DNA from: an uncultured Spartobacteria bacterium
Lineage (GTDB): Bacteria > Verrucomicrobiota > Verrucomicrobiia > Chthoniobacterales > JAATET01
DNA length: 25,468 bases
Reading direction: 5' to 3'
Assembly: GCA_937901895.1 (NCBI GenBank)
Contig: CALGTD010000047.1
Span: forward strand, 1-25,468
Shown here: positions 8,655-17,653 of the stretch, in pieces
How the letters are laid out: each line of letters opens with the position of its first letter
Position numbering within the stretch: position 1 is the stretch's first letter
Made by a program: the position numbers and the translations under genes
Notes under the pieces: generated by a model
What the model was told of the DNA's origin: nothing
Seen by the model: only the letters and a program-made list of their open reading frames with translations
The model's database searches: none

Positions 8655-10844
8655 TCATTCCACCAGTTGCAACGTGGACCAGACGGTCGCATCGAGATGG
8701 TTCGGGCAACCTCCGTCCGCGGGATCGATCTTGAACCGCACGCCCCGATCACCGTCGCGCTCTGTATCGACATCGTTCACCCGCATCTCGAACGCCGCGA
8801 TGTGACCGGGCTCTCCCAGGAAATCCCGGAAATAGCTCAACGGAATGGCCAGCTCCATGGACCATCCGTCCGTCGTTTTCACGCTGGCCATCCTCAGGCC
8901 CTCGATCCCGTCCAGCCGCCGTTCGTTGCGGTTGACCCCCCCGGCCACCGGCCGCCCATCCTGCGAGATCGGGGCGAAGATCATTTGCTGATCGTGGGTA
9001 TGCACAAACTCGGGGATCTGGCGCTTTACGTCGCTTCCCACGAACAACTCCACGCTGTCGCCGAGATAGGCGGTGAACGGCGGCTGCGTGTTGACGAAGG
9101 GATCGTCGTCCCGCACAACCGCCGCCACGTAGAGATGCGAGGCATCCCATGCCACATATCCCGTCGCGCTCGCGTCCGCCTTGTCGACACGGGGCGCCGA
9201 AAGCGGAATGCGGCTATGGCCCTTCCACTCCTGCTCCTCGACCCGGCCATCGATTGATGGCGGCGATGTCATTCGGCGGGCGACCCGCTCACCTCGGACA
9301 AAGCGACCCGCAACCCACTGGCCATCCCAGAGCTCCTTGCTGGCGCGATCCTCGAGCGAGGGACTCACTCCCACCACGTAAACCGGGTCTCCGGAAAGCG
9401 CCAACGAAAGCCGCCCGTCCCTCGTGCGGACCGCCTTTTCCGCTCCCACGACATCGGAAAGAGTGACCTCCGGAACCCCGACGTCGATCTCCATGGGGAT
9501 CTCGAGATCGTTCGTCCAGAGGACCAGCGTATGCACGCCATCCTTCTCGAAAAGCCGCGCCCCGACATCGGGTTGGAGAAACAAATCCCCTGCATAGCGG
9601 CTTCCGTCGATGCGGCGGGCGGCATGCGCCATCGCGACGAGGACGGGTTTCGGCTGGGCATTGTCACGGAAGAATCCATACCACTGATCCCGGTTGGCGG
9701 GCTCCTTCTCGAGCTGGCCAAGGCAGTGCGCGGAGAACGACTTCACATCCTCCGCGAAGAAGGCCAGCGCCGCCCGCACCGCCTGGCGCGCCTGGTTGCG
9801 CTCGGTATTGCCCGAATGCGGCCCCTTGGGCGGGGTCGAGGATCCGAACTCGGTGACGTGCAGAGTCACGTGATACCCTCTCTGCTCGTAGAACGTGCGA
9901 ATCCTTCGAAGCACTGCGCGGAGGTCCCGTCGCTCGGCGTGCCCGTAGGGATGCAGGAACAGCACATCCATCCCGTCCATTCCCCCCGCATCGATGAATT
10001 CGACATCGTAATCCAGAACACCGAGATTGGGCCCGACCCTTGCCTCCGGCCGCACCTCGCGGATCGCATCCTTCGTCCACTGAGCGACCTTTGCGAAATC
10101 CGCCGGCGGCAGCTTCCCCCATGCCTCGTTCCAGATTTCGAACAAATCCGCCGCCTCCGGCAGCTTCGCAATTTCCTCCTTCAGCCAGCGCTTGTAAGGC
10201 TCTTCCAGCGGCACCGTCGCCTTGCTCCAGCCGAACTCGCGAAGCCGAAATTCTTTCCGCGGGCCATACCGCGCCTCGTCATACGCCTCCGGGGGAAACT
10301 TTTCTACCTTGTAAACGATGTTCACCGGCAGCGCCGACAGTTCTTCGATCTTCCAGTTGAACGTCTCCCGAGTCCATTGCAACCCGAGCCGGGCGGCGGC
10401 CCCCATCGCCTTGTAGGCATCAAACTTCCCTCGATACCCCCCCATTTTTAATCCGAAGCGATATCCGCCCGCGCGCGCCTCTTCCGCCGTGCGATCGACC
10501 ATCGTCACGACCCCGAAGGTCGCCGCTGCCGAGGTCTCCCCCGCCTGCACCGCGAGTTCGTAATACCCGTTCGGGAGGATGCCGATCTCGAGCGAAGCCT
10601 TTCCCTCCTGGTTAGGCACCTCCCGCTTCCACACCTCCCGTCCTCTCCAATCCGTGACAAGCGCGGAAAATTCCTCCCCCGGTGCGAGATCCTGCGCGGA
10701 GACCGGAAACGCGACCGATTCCCCGGTTTGGAAGAGATTGCAGGGATCGTGCATCCCGATCTCGAGGGAGGGCTTCGCTTCCACGACGAACGGGGCCAGG
10801 CATGCCGCCCCTAGCACGGCGCTCCAAATGGGGGATCGGCTCAT
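8655..10844 (-). CDS. Secreted clan-A glycoside hydrolase with C-terminal CBM9-like domain
   Basis: A 729-residue exported protein. Residues 1-23 form a signal peptide ending VEA. A beta-sandwich-like region (about 24-115) precedes a TIM-barrel glycosidase domain. There LFEIWNEAWG places the putative acid/base at E240 and LHVTEFGSS the putative nucleophile at E332, with LHPYGH between them, as in GH39-like enzymes. Residues about 525-729 match the CBM9 pattern: SPPSIDGRVEEQEWKG, YVAWDASHLYVAAVVRDDDP, DSVELFVG, and W-MELAIPLSYF. CBM9 domains bind sugar chain ends, and the enzyme probably acts on the glycan made by this locus in the periplasm or outside. This parallels PslG-type glycosidases inside EPS operons (known precedent; substrate here is inference). 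Its start is 11 bp from the stop of unknown protein A, and its stop is 34 bp before unknown protein B. Confidence 0.88.
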   Translation of the reverse strand: MSRSPIWSAVLGAACLAPFVVEAKPSLEIGMHDPCNLFQTGESVAFPVSAQDLAPGEEFSALVTDWRGREVWKREVPNQEGKASLEIGILPNGYYELAVQAGETSAAATFGVVTMVDRTAEEARAGGYRFGLKMGGYRGKFDAYKAMGAAARLGLQWTRETFNWKIEELSALPVNIVYKVEKFPPEAYDEARYGPRKEFRLREFGWSKATVPLEEPYKRWLKEEIAKLPEAADLFEIWNEAWGKLPPADFAKVAQWTKDAIREVRPEARVGPNLGVLDYDVEFIDAGGMDGMDVLFLHPYGHAERRDLRAVLRRIRTFYEQRGYHVTLHVTEFGSSTPPKGPHSGNTERNQARQAVRAALAFFAEDVKSFSAHCLGQLEKEPANRDQWYGFFRDNAQPKPVLVAMAHAARRIDGSRYAGDLFLQPDVGARLFEKDGVHTLVLWTNDLEIPMEIDVGVPEVTLSDVVGAEKAVRTRDGRLSLALSGDPVYVVGVSPSLEDRASKELWDGQWVAGRFVRGERVARRMTSPPSIDGRVEEQEWKGHSRIPLSAPRVDKADASATGYVAWDASHLYVAAVVRDDDPFVNTQPPFTAYLGDSVELFVGSDVKRQIPEFVHTHDQQMIFAPISQDGRPVAGGVNRNERRLDGIEGLRMASVKTTDGWSMELAIPLSYFRDFLGEPGHIAAFEMRVNDVDTERDGDRGVRFKIDPADGGCPNHLDATVWSTLQLVE

Positions 10845-10855
10845 TCACCGCACCC

Positions 10856-12379
10856 TCAGCCCCCGGCACCCGCCTTGCAACTTCTCCCGAGGTTTTCGAA
10901 AAACGACATCGGCGGAATCTCGGGCGCCCCCACATTCCAAATGTTCCAAAGCCGCTCTCCCATGGCGTCCGCCCACTGCCGGTCCGCCAGTTTCCCCACG
11001 ACCTCCCGGAGTTCCTCGATCGACGCGCAACTGATCTCCGCCGGTTGAGCCGCCCAGATTCCGATCCGCTCGTATCCCGTCCGCGTCCACAGGGCGGGAA
11101 CACGCCCTTCCCGCACCACATCCTGAATCACCCCCGACAACGTGCAGACCGCAAGCCCCGCTCCGCGCACCGCATCGGCCAGCGTCGCGCTGTCCTCCAA
11201 AAAGATCGAGCGCGCCGCAGCGCGCTTCACCCACTCCGAAAAATCCGCCGCGTCCCGCTCCCTCGGATGCGGGCGCCAGCGGATCGGACCGCTCCAGACC
11301 GCCTGCGCCGCCTCGAACAGCGCTTCGAGACTCTCCCGAAGCTCCGCAGGCTCGAGCTGCTGGGCCGGATGCAGGAGATTCGTGAACAACACCAGCGCGC
11401 CGCCGTCGTTCCTCTCCGCCAACCCCGGCCAATCCCTCTCGGAAGGAATCGTCACCACCTTCCTATAACATCCGTAGGACGCCACCGTCTGCGCGTCCGC
11501 CTCGTTCAATGCCACGCAGATGTCCGCGTGGGCGTAGAACGTATAATATCGACTCAACGTTCCGTGCAACCAATGGACCGTTAATCTACCCCTTTTTTGC
11601 AATGCCGCTTCTAGAAAAGCCGTATCACAACGGAGAAAGCCGAATACCCAGGATGAATTGCTCGGCATCGGGGCGGACTCTGCCCAACACCCCATAATAA
11701 AGCCGCGGTATATCTCCTCAAGAACCCGCCTTGAAGGGGCAGGATGTCCACAAATAACGGCAATCCTCTCCAATAGTGGGCCACATTGATAAACGAATCT
11801 AAAGAACCTTATCGTGGCCCGAAAGATATCGTGATATGAAGCGGGATATACACCAACTACTCCCCCCTCCCTCCGCTCCTGCTTATAAAATCCTCCACCC
11901 AAATTTGTATTTACGAATCCAGAGGGGACATTCTCTGTATTTCCAAGGGCTTTCAAGACACGGCGGGAGGCGTTACTGACCGTTTGCTTTGTTACGAAGA
12001 CCGTGACGCAATTTGACCGAAGGCACTGCTTGAATGGATGAGCCAGCAGGCGCACAAAAAGCTTTCCCGCTCCTGCACCCACAGCGAAGATGCTAGAAAG
12101 CAAAAGATGTATTCCACCCCTTGCGTTGCGGGTCAATCCGTCCAAATCCTCAAAGCTTATTTTCTCTTTCTGATAAATCTGAGACCTCCACCACTCTACT
12201 TTTCCATGGGGCATTCCACCGCAGAAATATCCCGTCACTAAACAGGCCATCGGCCGACTGAACCCGGTTTCTCGTAACCATGAGTCTTCCTCGACGCGCT
12301 TCAAGAGGACCCGCGAAATCGCCTGTTTCGTAGCATAAAACTCTTGAATTGAGCGTTTAACCCTAGTGGAGGGGACCAT
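10856..12379 (-). CDS. Unknown GT-B-like protein A, paralogue of 7061-8620
   Basis: A 507-residue protein not assignable to a named family. It shares with the paralogue HWLHGT (269-274), EADAQTVASYGCYRKVV, LVLFTNLLHPAQ, WRPHPRER (368-375), VCTLSGVIQDVVREGR (411-426), GYERIGIWAAQPAE and a similar C-terminal tail. The N-terminal halves are much less alike (FVTKQTVSNASRRVLKAL aligns with FVSTEDSGPANKRLFEYM). As for protein B, the HP motif and S-G pair suggest a GT-B transferase using a nucleoside-monophosphate sugar, and the nonulosonate genes upstream would supply one. The base composition changes abruptly near 11581: codons before HWLHGT are AT-rich and codons after are GC-rich. A hybrid gene made by recombination is likely. 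The frame is intact throughout. It is tightly linked on both sides (32 bp and 11 bp gaps). Confidence 0.75.
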   Translation of the reverse strand: MVPSTRVKRSIQEFYATKQAISRVLLKRVEEDSWLRETGFSRPMACLVTGYFCGGMPHGKVEWWRSQIYQKEKISFEDLDGLTRNARGGIHLLLSSIFAVGAGAGKLFVRLLAHPFKQCLRSNCVTVFVTKQTVSNASRRVLKALGNTENVPSGFVNTNLGGGFYKQERREGGVVGVYPASYHDIFRATIRFFRFVYQCGPLLERIAVICGHPAPSRRVLEEIYRGFIMGCWAESAPMPSNSSWVFGFLRCDTAFLEAALQKRGRLTVHWLHGTLSRYYTFYAHADICVALNEADAQTVASYGCYRKVVTIPSERDWPGLAERNDGGALVLFTNLLHPAQQLEPAELRESLEALFEAAQAVWSGPIRWRPHPRERDAADFSEWVKRAAARSIFLEDSATLADAVRGAGLAVCTLSGVIQDVVREGRVPALWTRTGYERIGIWAAQPAEISCASIEELREVVGKLADRQWADAMGERLWNIWNVGAPEIPPMSFFENLGRSCKAGAGG

Positions 12380-12412
12380 AAGTATATCTTGCAGATAGAG
12401 GGAGAGTTCCTT

Positions 12413-13627
12413 TTAGGAATATATATCCTTTAGGATTCGCTCGCAGTTCGCACAAGTGACGTCCCATAAGAACGTTTGAGCCCTCTTTAGCCTATCGGTG
12501 ACCTCGGGAGCTGCATCGAGCACCTCCCCTGCCAGATGCACCAACCGGTCCGCGAGATCGGGATCGTCGACCTCTATGCCCCAATCGGAGGCCTCGATGT
12601 CGTCGAGAAACCATCGCAACTTGTTATGAGAAATCAGCGAGATGATCGGTCTCCCACATCCGAACGGGATCATTTGTGAATGACCGCGCATACCGATTGC
12701 CAACTTTACGCCCCTGTATCGTTCGAGGACCTCCGTTGATGGCCGATTATAAAGTTGAACATGCTCAAAGGGAACAGCTGCACGCTCCAAGGCCGGGAGC
12801 ATCACTTTATCGCTTTCGATATGGGAGAAATAAGCGATTCGGTGATATCTGCTGATTTGTTTCATCGCTACAGCGATCCTGTCGAGAATAACATTCTGCC
12901 GGTCCCCAAAACGGAGAGACGCTCGATCGAACGCACAATTTAGGGCAACCACTCCGTCCTCGCATGGGGGTATCCGGAAATGTTCCGGATAGATATGCTT
13001 TAGCAGAGTGGTCATACATGGCTGAAATACAACCTTCTCGCGCAACTCCGCTGGCAAATAAGACCTGATATTCTCGATACTACCATGATTCCGTAGCCCC
13101 ACGAAGCTGGCACGCTCGACCAACTTCACAATATTGCTTTGAAAGTGGTCATCGAACTCATCCTGACCCCGGAATCGATTATAGCCGACCGCGAACACAA
13201 CCAGCTTCGCTTGGATTTTTTCGATATCCTCCGTTCGGACCGGCCATTGCCAGCCGCTGACATCGTTTCGATTTGAATCCCGGATAAACAGCCCGCCTCC
13301 TCCGATGAAGACGGCGTCACTCCGATTCATCCGCCTGATCTCGGATTCGTTAACAAGATCATGCACATGCAACGGATCCCAATGGATTCCGCCGATTTTT
13401 TGCTGGATAAGGTCTCTTAAGACCGTAGGCAGCAGAGTATCACCAGCGTTGTGCGTGCCGAAGGCGGCTACGTGTGTCAAACGTCGATGAAGAAGGGACT
13501 CCACCGTTAGCCCGATTCCATTTGTCAATTGGTGGCGAACCGCCGCTATCAATCCAACCGGGTCTTCCCGCAAGAGGCGCGCGTTCCTCTTATTGACTAT
13601 TCTCCTCAGCCTTCGTCCGCAATTCAT
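12413..13627 (-). CDS. Polysaccharide pyruvyltransferase family protein (CsaB/WcaK-like) 1
   Basis: A 404-residue member of the polysaccharide pyruvyltransferase superfamily, GT-B-like enzymes that transfer pyruvate from PEP to form a ketal on a sugar. Visible landmarks are AAFGTHNAGDTLLP (54-67, the glycine/asparagine loop of the first strand), DAVFIGGGGLFIRD (104-117), FAVGYNRF, FVGLRN, and IGMRGHSQMIPFGCGRPIIS (311-330) with the conserved R-H pair. An N-terminal extension of about 48 residues precedes the first strand. The ATG at 13627 has no obvious ribosome-binding site. It follows the flippase gene by 74 bp. Some superfamily members are not proven pyruvyltransferases, so the chemistry is less certain than the family. 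Confidence 0.85.
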   Translation of the reverse strand: MNCGRRLRRIVNKRNARLLREDPVGLIAAVRHQLTNGIGLTVESLLHRRLTHVAAFGTHNAGDTLLPTVLRDLIQQKIGGIHWDPLHVHDLVNESEIRRMNRSDAVFIGGGGLFIRDSNRNDVSGWQWPVRTEDIEKIQAKLVVFAVGYNRFRGQDEFDDHFQSNIVKLVERASFVGLRNHGSIENIRSYLPAELREKVVFQPCMTTLLKHIYPEHFRIPPCEDGVVALNCAFDRASLRFGDRQNVILDRIAVAMKQISRYHRIAYFSHIESDKVMLPALERAAVPFEHVQLYNRPSTEVLERYRGVKLAIGMRGHSQMIPFGCGRPIISLISHNKLRWFLDDIEASDWGIEVDDPDLADRLVHLAGEVLDAAPEVTDRLKRAQTFLWDVTCANCERILKDIYS

Positions 13628-13701
13628 ATATTTTCAATAGGTTTAGAGTATCAGCCAGAGAGATGTGTCGAGACATTAGCGAGCGATAGAATATCCAAAT
13701 T

Positions 13702-14967
13702 CTACTCTCTCTGATAGAGACCAAGAACTCCGTCAACCAAGCGCAAAATCATCGATGGCAATCTTGTGCAAATGGTTAACATTAAGGCTCCATCTACCGT
13801 CGCCATATCAAAAACTGTCATGCCGATCCCCAGAACCGCAATGGTGGCCGGAATATTCCATCGCGCGTCGATATCAATCCATCCTTTCGACTGGTTTAGC
13901 CGGGCAAACAACCTCGATCCGAATAGCACGAGCGCCAGACTGGCAGCGAGAATAAGCTCTTTTTGAAGTCCTGAATAATTAGGGCCGAGCATAAACAACA
14001 AGATGTCCGGAAACGAGGCGACAAGCAGAAGACAACCCACACTGAACACTAAAAATGAAAGCAGAGAACCGCAGTATATCAGGATCAGTTTTTTCCGGTC
14101 CCCACACTTTGAAAATGATGGAGCAAACACATTACTCACGAATGCGCTTGGAACGATGAACAGGGCACTCAGACGGGTGACCGCCCCCAAATCTGCCATG
14201 GAGGTCGAAGAGCCGACGATTCCAAGAACTATCACTGCGAGCTGGCCTTGAACGGCGGCGAATAGGGCGTTAGGCAATGTCTTTCTAAACATCGCCTGCA
14301 TCTCCCCAGTGTAACCTGCGTCAGGTCTTGCTTCTCGACTCCAGATGTCACGCCCGCTGCGTTCGACGAACCAGCTCCCAGCGAAAGCAGCAACGGCGGC
14401 CGCAAATAACAGCTGCTCGATTTCCAAACCAATCGTAAAGACCATCGCAAAAACCAATGTTATGCGTAGTAACACTACTAACAACTTTTGCCATTGAACA
14501 GTCTTCCACCTATCGGAGATGAGAAGCGCTTCGATTTTGACAGCACGATCTACATCCGGAAACACAACAAGCAAAGTCAAAATCGCAAGTCCGCCAGCTA
14601 CAGCGGGAGGAGCGCCCTGCCGGGCAAGGAGAAACCATGTGATCGCGCCAATAAGCGGAAAAATGAACGCTGATTGGCGGAGTCTTTGGCGATTGGCCGA
14701 TGCGATCAATGAAGCATACTCCCGATGCTGGTTCCAGAGTTTCCCCCCCAATTTTCGAAACCCTATCGCTACCCCCGTTGCGCATAGCATGTTCGCGAGG
14801 GCGATCATACTATTGCTGATCGTATAATATGCGTAGTCGCTCTTACCGACATGGCGAACGATATAGAAAGCGAGCGCCATCTGGAGAACTTGTATCGCTG
14901 CCTCCCCAGCTGAGAAGTGAATGATTTTACGCAACCACCGAGTAGCGACTTGAGCGACAGGATACAT
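13702..14967 (-). CDS. Wzx-like polysaccharide flippase (MOP superfamily)
   Basis: A 421-residue polytopic membrane protein. It begins with an amphipathic basic stretch and an N-terminal pattern (FSAGEAAIQVLQMALAFYIVRHVGKSDYAYYTISNSMI) typical of PST/Wzx exporters, in which G-x-x-x-Y-A-x-Y-x-x-x-x-S recurs. About twelve hydrophobic segments are spread over the protein. It would move lipid-linked repeat units across the inner membrane for the polymerase at 5620-7056. Length is near the usual 400-480 residues. It sits between the two pyruvyltransferase-like genes and shares their AT-rich composition. Confidence 0.87.
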   Translation of the reverse strand: MYPVAQVATRWLRKIIHFSAGEAAIQVLQMALAFYIVRHVGKSDYAYYTISNSMIALANMLCATGVAIGFRKLGGKLWNQHREYASLIASANRQRLRQSAFIFPLIGAITWFLLARQGAPPAVAGGLAILTLLVVFPDVDRAVKIEALLISDRWKTVQWQKLLVVLLRITLVFAMVFTIGLEIEQLLFAAAVAAFAGSWFVERSGRDIWSREARPDAGYTGEMQAMFRKTLPNALFAAVQGQLAVIVLGIVGSSTSMADLGAVTRLSALFIVPSAFVSNVFAPSFSKCGDRKKLILIYCGSLLSFLVFSVGCLLLVASFPDILLFMLGPNYSGLQKELILAASLALVLFGSRLFARLNQSKGWIDIDARWNIPATIAVLGIGMTVFDMATVDGALMLTICTRLPSMILRLVDGVLGLYQRE

Positions 14968-15092
14968 TTTAGAGCGGGACCAAGAGATGAATCCCTTAGC
15001 GATGGAGAAGGTGTGACTGGCGCGCAGTCGTCTTACTTTCTTCGCACCTCCTTTGCCATTCGGTATTCAATAGCGCTGCAAGAAGCTAGACC

Positions 15093-16385
15093 TCAGAGCA
15101 TACCAGCGGTGATAGACGCGTAATATCCCTCAACCCTTAACGCAAGATCATCCACGGTCTTCGCAATGCGCGATCGCAGCATAGTTCCTTCGTTTCGGAT
15201 TGTCTGGCAATCCTCAATGATTCCCTCAATGTCGTCAACTGAAGGAATAGCCCCATATTCATGAGGAACATCATATCCAAGAACATCTTGCAAACTTCTC
15301 GTCTTGTGGGAATTCGACCCCAGAAAGATGCAAGGCGTGCCCCCGAGAGAGGCGAGAATTGCTGGATGATATCGACCTGTTATAAATGTCCTAGCATTCG
15401 CTACGATCGCAGCTGCCGCGAGAATCGGGGTATTTGCGCCTATATAGGTGAGATCGAAGCGCCTCGCGATTGGGCGCAAAAACGAGTCAGCACCTGCAGA
15501 CTCAGAGATCACCACAGTGATACGTTCAGCCAAAAGGCGCCTGACTAGAAGTTCATAGCTCTCCCTCGCCTGCTTAGGAAATCTACAAGCTCGTGAACCG
15601 CCTGTCACTACTACGTAATCGCCGGTCAATTTTCCTACTGTGGCAAACTGAGTATGTTCAAGCATCGGTCGCATCAGTTCCAACCCTGCTTTCGAAGCGG
15701 CCGCGAGATTGCTATCGAAATTCCCGAAATAGCGTCTCCAAGAAAAGAGGGCGTCGGGCACGTAGCTACACAGCCCGTCAGGCAGGCTATTGTGAAGCAG
15801 TTTATATGAAACTGGGTCACGTAATGCAACCGCCGAACATCGTTTCAGTTGCCGAAGAGCCTGCTTTAATGTTTCTTCATTCAAACCGGTTTTGGGACAC
15901 GAGGAAGCTATACTATTTACAAAATACACGGGACGGCCGAATCGGCTCGCGAGTTCCAACAGCGCTAACAAAAAAAGAAATGTTTGCCGGGGTGGAGTCG
16001 AAAAGATCATATCCCCCTCCCCATTGACGACAATGGCGGCTGATCCTCGAATCCGATCGCACAACGATTTCAGGAATGGGAACTTTTGCTCGTTCTTCAG
16101 AATCCAGTCGGCTGACTCTTCCGGGGTAGTCTGAATATATCTATAGGCGTTGGTGATACCTTCCAGCAGGCGCTTGATCGAAGCACTACAAATAGGAAAT
16201 CTTATCCTCCCAAGCTTCCCCGCCACCCGTTCCTTTAAGCCTCCCAATCGGATAGACTTTTCCCGACTAAATAGATAATCCCCGACTGCACCTTTATCTA
16301 GGAGCATCTGAGCTAATGCCATGCTGGTGGAACGGTTTCCCCAGTTGTCTTTATCAATGCCATGCCCTACAAATAGTATGCTCAT
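15093..16385 (-). CDS. Polysaccharide pyruvyltransferase family protein 2
   Basis: A 430-residue protein of the same superfamily as 12413-13627 but clearly divergent from it. Landmarks are FVGHGIDKDNWGNRSTSMAL (5-24, first-strand loop with N and G), IVVNGEGDMIFS (118-129), AVALRDPVSY (186-195), YVPDALFSW, and FITGRYHPAILASLGGTPCI (334-353), where R-H plus P marks the active-site helix. SNSHKT closes the domain. Two such genes in one operon may pyruvylate different sugars, or one may have another role. It is separated from the flippase gene by 125 bp and from the upstream methyltransferase gene by 230 bp of AT-rich noncoding DNA. The ATG start at 16385 is unambiguous because the first strand begins at residue 2. 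Confidence 0.82.
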   Translation of the reverse strand: MSILFVGHGIDKDNWGNRSTSMALAQMLLDKGAVGDYLFSREKSIRLGGLKERVAGKLGRIRFPICSASIKRLLEGITNAYRYIQTTPEESADWILKNEQKFPFLKSLCDRIRGSAAIVVNGEGDMIFSTPPRQTFLFLLALLELASRFGRPVYFVNSIASSCPKTGLNEETLKQALRQLKRCSAVALRDPVSYKLLHNSLPDGLCSYVPDALFSWRRYFGNFDSNLAAASKAGLELMRPMLEHTQFATVGKLTGDYVVVTGGSRACRFPKQARESYELLVRRLLAERITVVISESAGADSFLRPIARRFDLTYIGANTPILAAAAIVANARTFITGRYHPAILASLGGTPCIFLGSNSHKTRSLQDVLGYDVPHEYGAIPSVDDIEGIIEDCQTIRNEGTMLRSRIAKTVDDLALRVEGYYASITAGML

Positions 16386-16615
16386 GGATTCGCCCCAAAA
16401 TAGATGAACAAGGAGATGCGGGTATTCATTCCAGATAGTTGACCGAGCAGGACGCGACCAAGGTGAAGCGCCTCAACAGACTTGACCCTGTGAAAATGGG
16501 TTAGTTAACTCACGAACGCGGGCGCTATTCATCATTCAGCTTGCATGTAAATCGTCCCCTTTGAACAAGCTTCAAGACTTTTCAATTCGGAAGTCCTTGC
16601 AGGCGATGTGCAGCG

Positions 16616-17653
16616 CTAACGCTTCAATATAAATTTTTTTAATCTTCTACCCTTCTCCCAAAGAATATTCATTGGGCGGATTCTTTCTAGCGTTTCCAAA
16701 TACCGCAGAGTTTTCTGACATTCCTCCCGATTCCATATTGGCTTCAATAGAGGGTCTTCATTTTTGGTTGCGAGCCCGATCACTCTCTCGTCGACATATT
16801 TCATTTCTAAACCCGCGGCCTCACATACACGAGATAACGTGTGGGCGGAGAAATGCGTAAGGTGGGCATTTTGCAAATATCTGAGAAAATCGCCGGAATA
16901 CACCCGGAGATTCCTGACTCCTGGGACATCAATAATTAGAAGCCCTTGGTCTGTCATCAAAGAGCGTATAATCCGGAGAAATGTGATGGGTTCCGGGATA
17001 TGCTCCAAGACATGAGAAATGTTTATCACGTCGAATTTTCGTTTTCCAACAAGTGCCTCTACTTCGATTGACCGCAGATCCAGATTCTGGCTGCGCCCAT
17101 ATTCGAACCCTTCTTCGCCCCCGATGTCGCATCCCAATGTTTCCGCACCCCTTTCTCTAAAAGGAATCAACATTCCCCCTGCACCGCAACCTACATCGAG
17201 GACCGATTTTCCTTTAAGTGATTCAAGCGGCACGTTCCTTTCGACATCTTTTAGTATTTCCCGACAGCGCTTCGTTTGGTTATTAAATCGCAGAGCTGTG
17301 TCATCGGAAGATCCTCTGTAAATTCCTTGATAATAATTCCTATAGAAAATCGACAAAAATCGAGAACTCATTCGTAGTGCAGTCCATACGACTCCCGACC
17401 CACGAGAGATCCGCGTAGTCATGGGGAATCCATAGCGATCTCTTCGGGAAAGTAATACGGATTCCTCAGGGACAGGCAAAGCACCACAAGGGGCAGAACA
17501 TAACTCCAGCGAATCTTCATTGTCCTCCAACAATCGCTTAAACTCCAGGATCATTGCCAATCCTCCCTCGGGGACCCTATGCACTGGAACATTGTCCTTC
17601 GCCCGCTCGAATCTTGAACCTAGAAAACATGGTTCATGGGACTGATCTTTCAT
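16616..17653 (-). CDS. Class I SAM methyltransferase (DRYGFP type) with lost zinc cysteines
   Basis: A 345-residue product counted from ATG 17653. The N-terminal third contains RRDRYGFPMTTRISRGSGVV, then FYRNYYQGIYRG. This resembles the zinc-knuckle leader of polysaccharide-cluster methyltransferases (D-R-Y/F-G-F-P ... C-x-x-C-G-L-V). Here the expected C-x-x-C-G is replaced by S-R-G-S-G, so metal binding is probably lost. The Rossmann domain has SVLDVGCGAGG (motif I), TLGCDIGGEEG, FDVINISHVLEHIPEP and LLIIDVPGV. It probably methylates a sugar precursor or glycan end. I chose ATG 17653, with AAGG about 9 bp upstream, over a TTG at 17686 that overlaps the upstream gene's stop. It marks the upstream edge of the AT-rich block. 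Confidence 0.85.
   Translation of the reverse strand: MKDQSHEPCFLGSRFERAKDNVPVHRVPEGGLAMILEFKRLLEDNEDSLELCSAPCGALPVPEESVLLSRRDRYGFPMTTRISRGSGVVWTALRMSSRFLSIFYRNYYQGIYRGSSDDTALRFNNQTKRCREILKDVERNVPLESLKGKSVLDVGCGAGGMLIPFRERGAETLGCDIGGEEGFEYGRSQNLDLRSIEVEALVGKRKFDVINISHVLEHIPEPITFLRIIRSLMTDQGLLIIDVPGVRNLRVYSGDFLRYLQNAHLTHFSAHTLSRVCEAAGLEMKYVDERVIGLATKNEDPLLKPIWNREECQKTLRYLETLERIRPMNILWEKGRRLKKFILKR

Noticed and set aside
16386..16615. Possible transposase C-terminal remnant (KVKRLNRLDPVKMG) in the gap before the methyltransferase gene
   Set aside because: Only about 20 codons, no inverted repeats or target duplication seen, and the similarity is an impression only.
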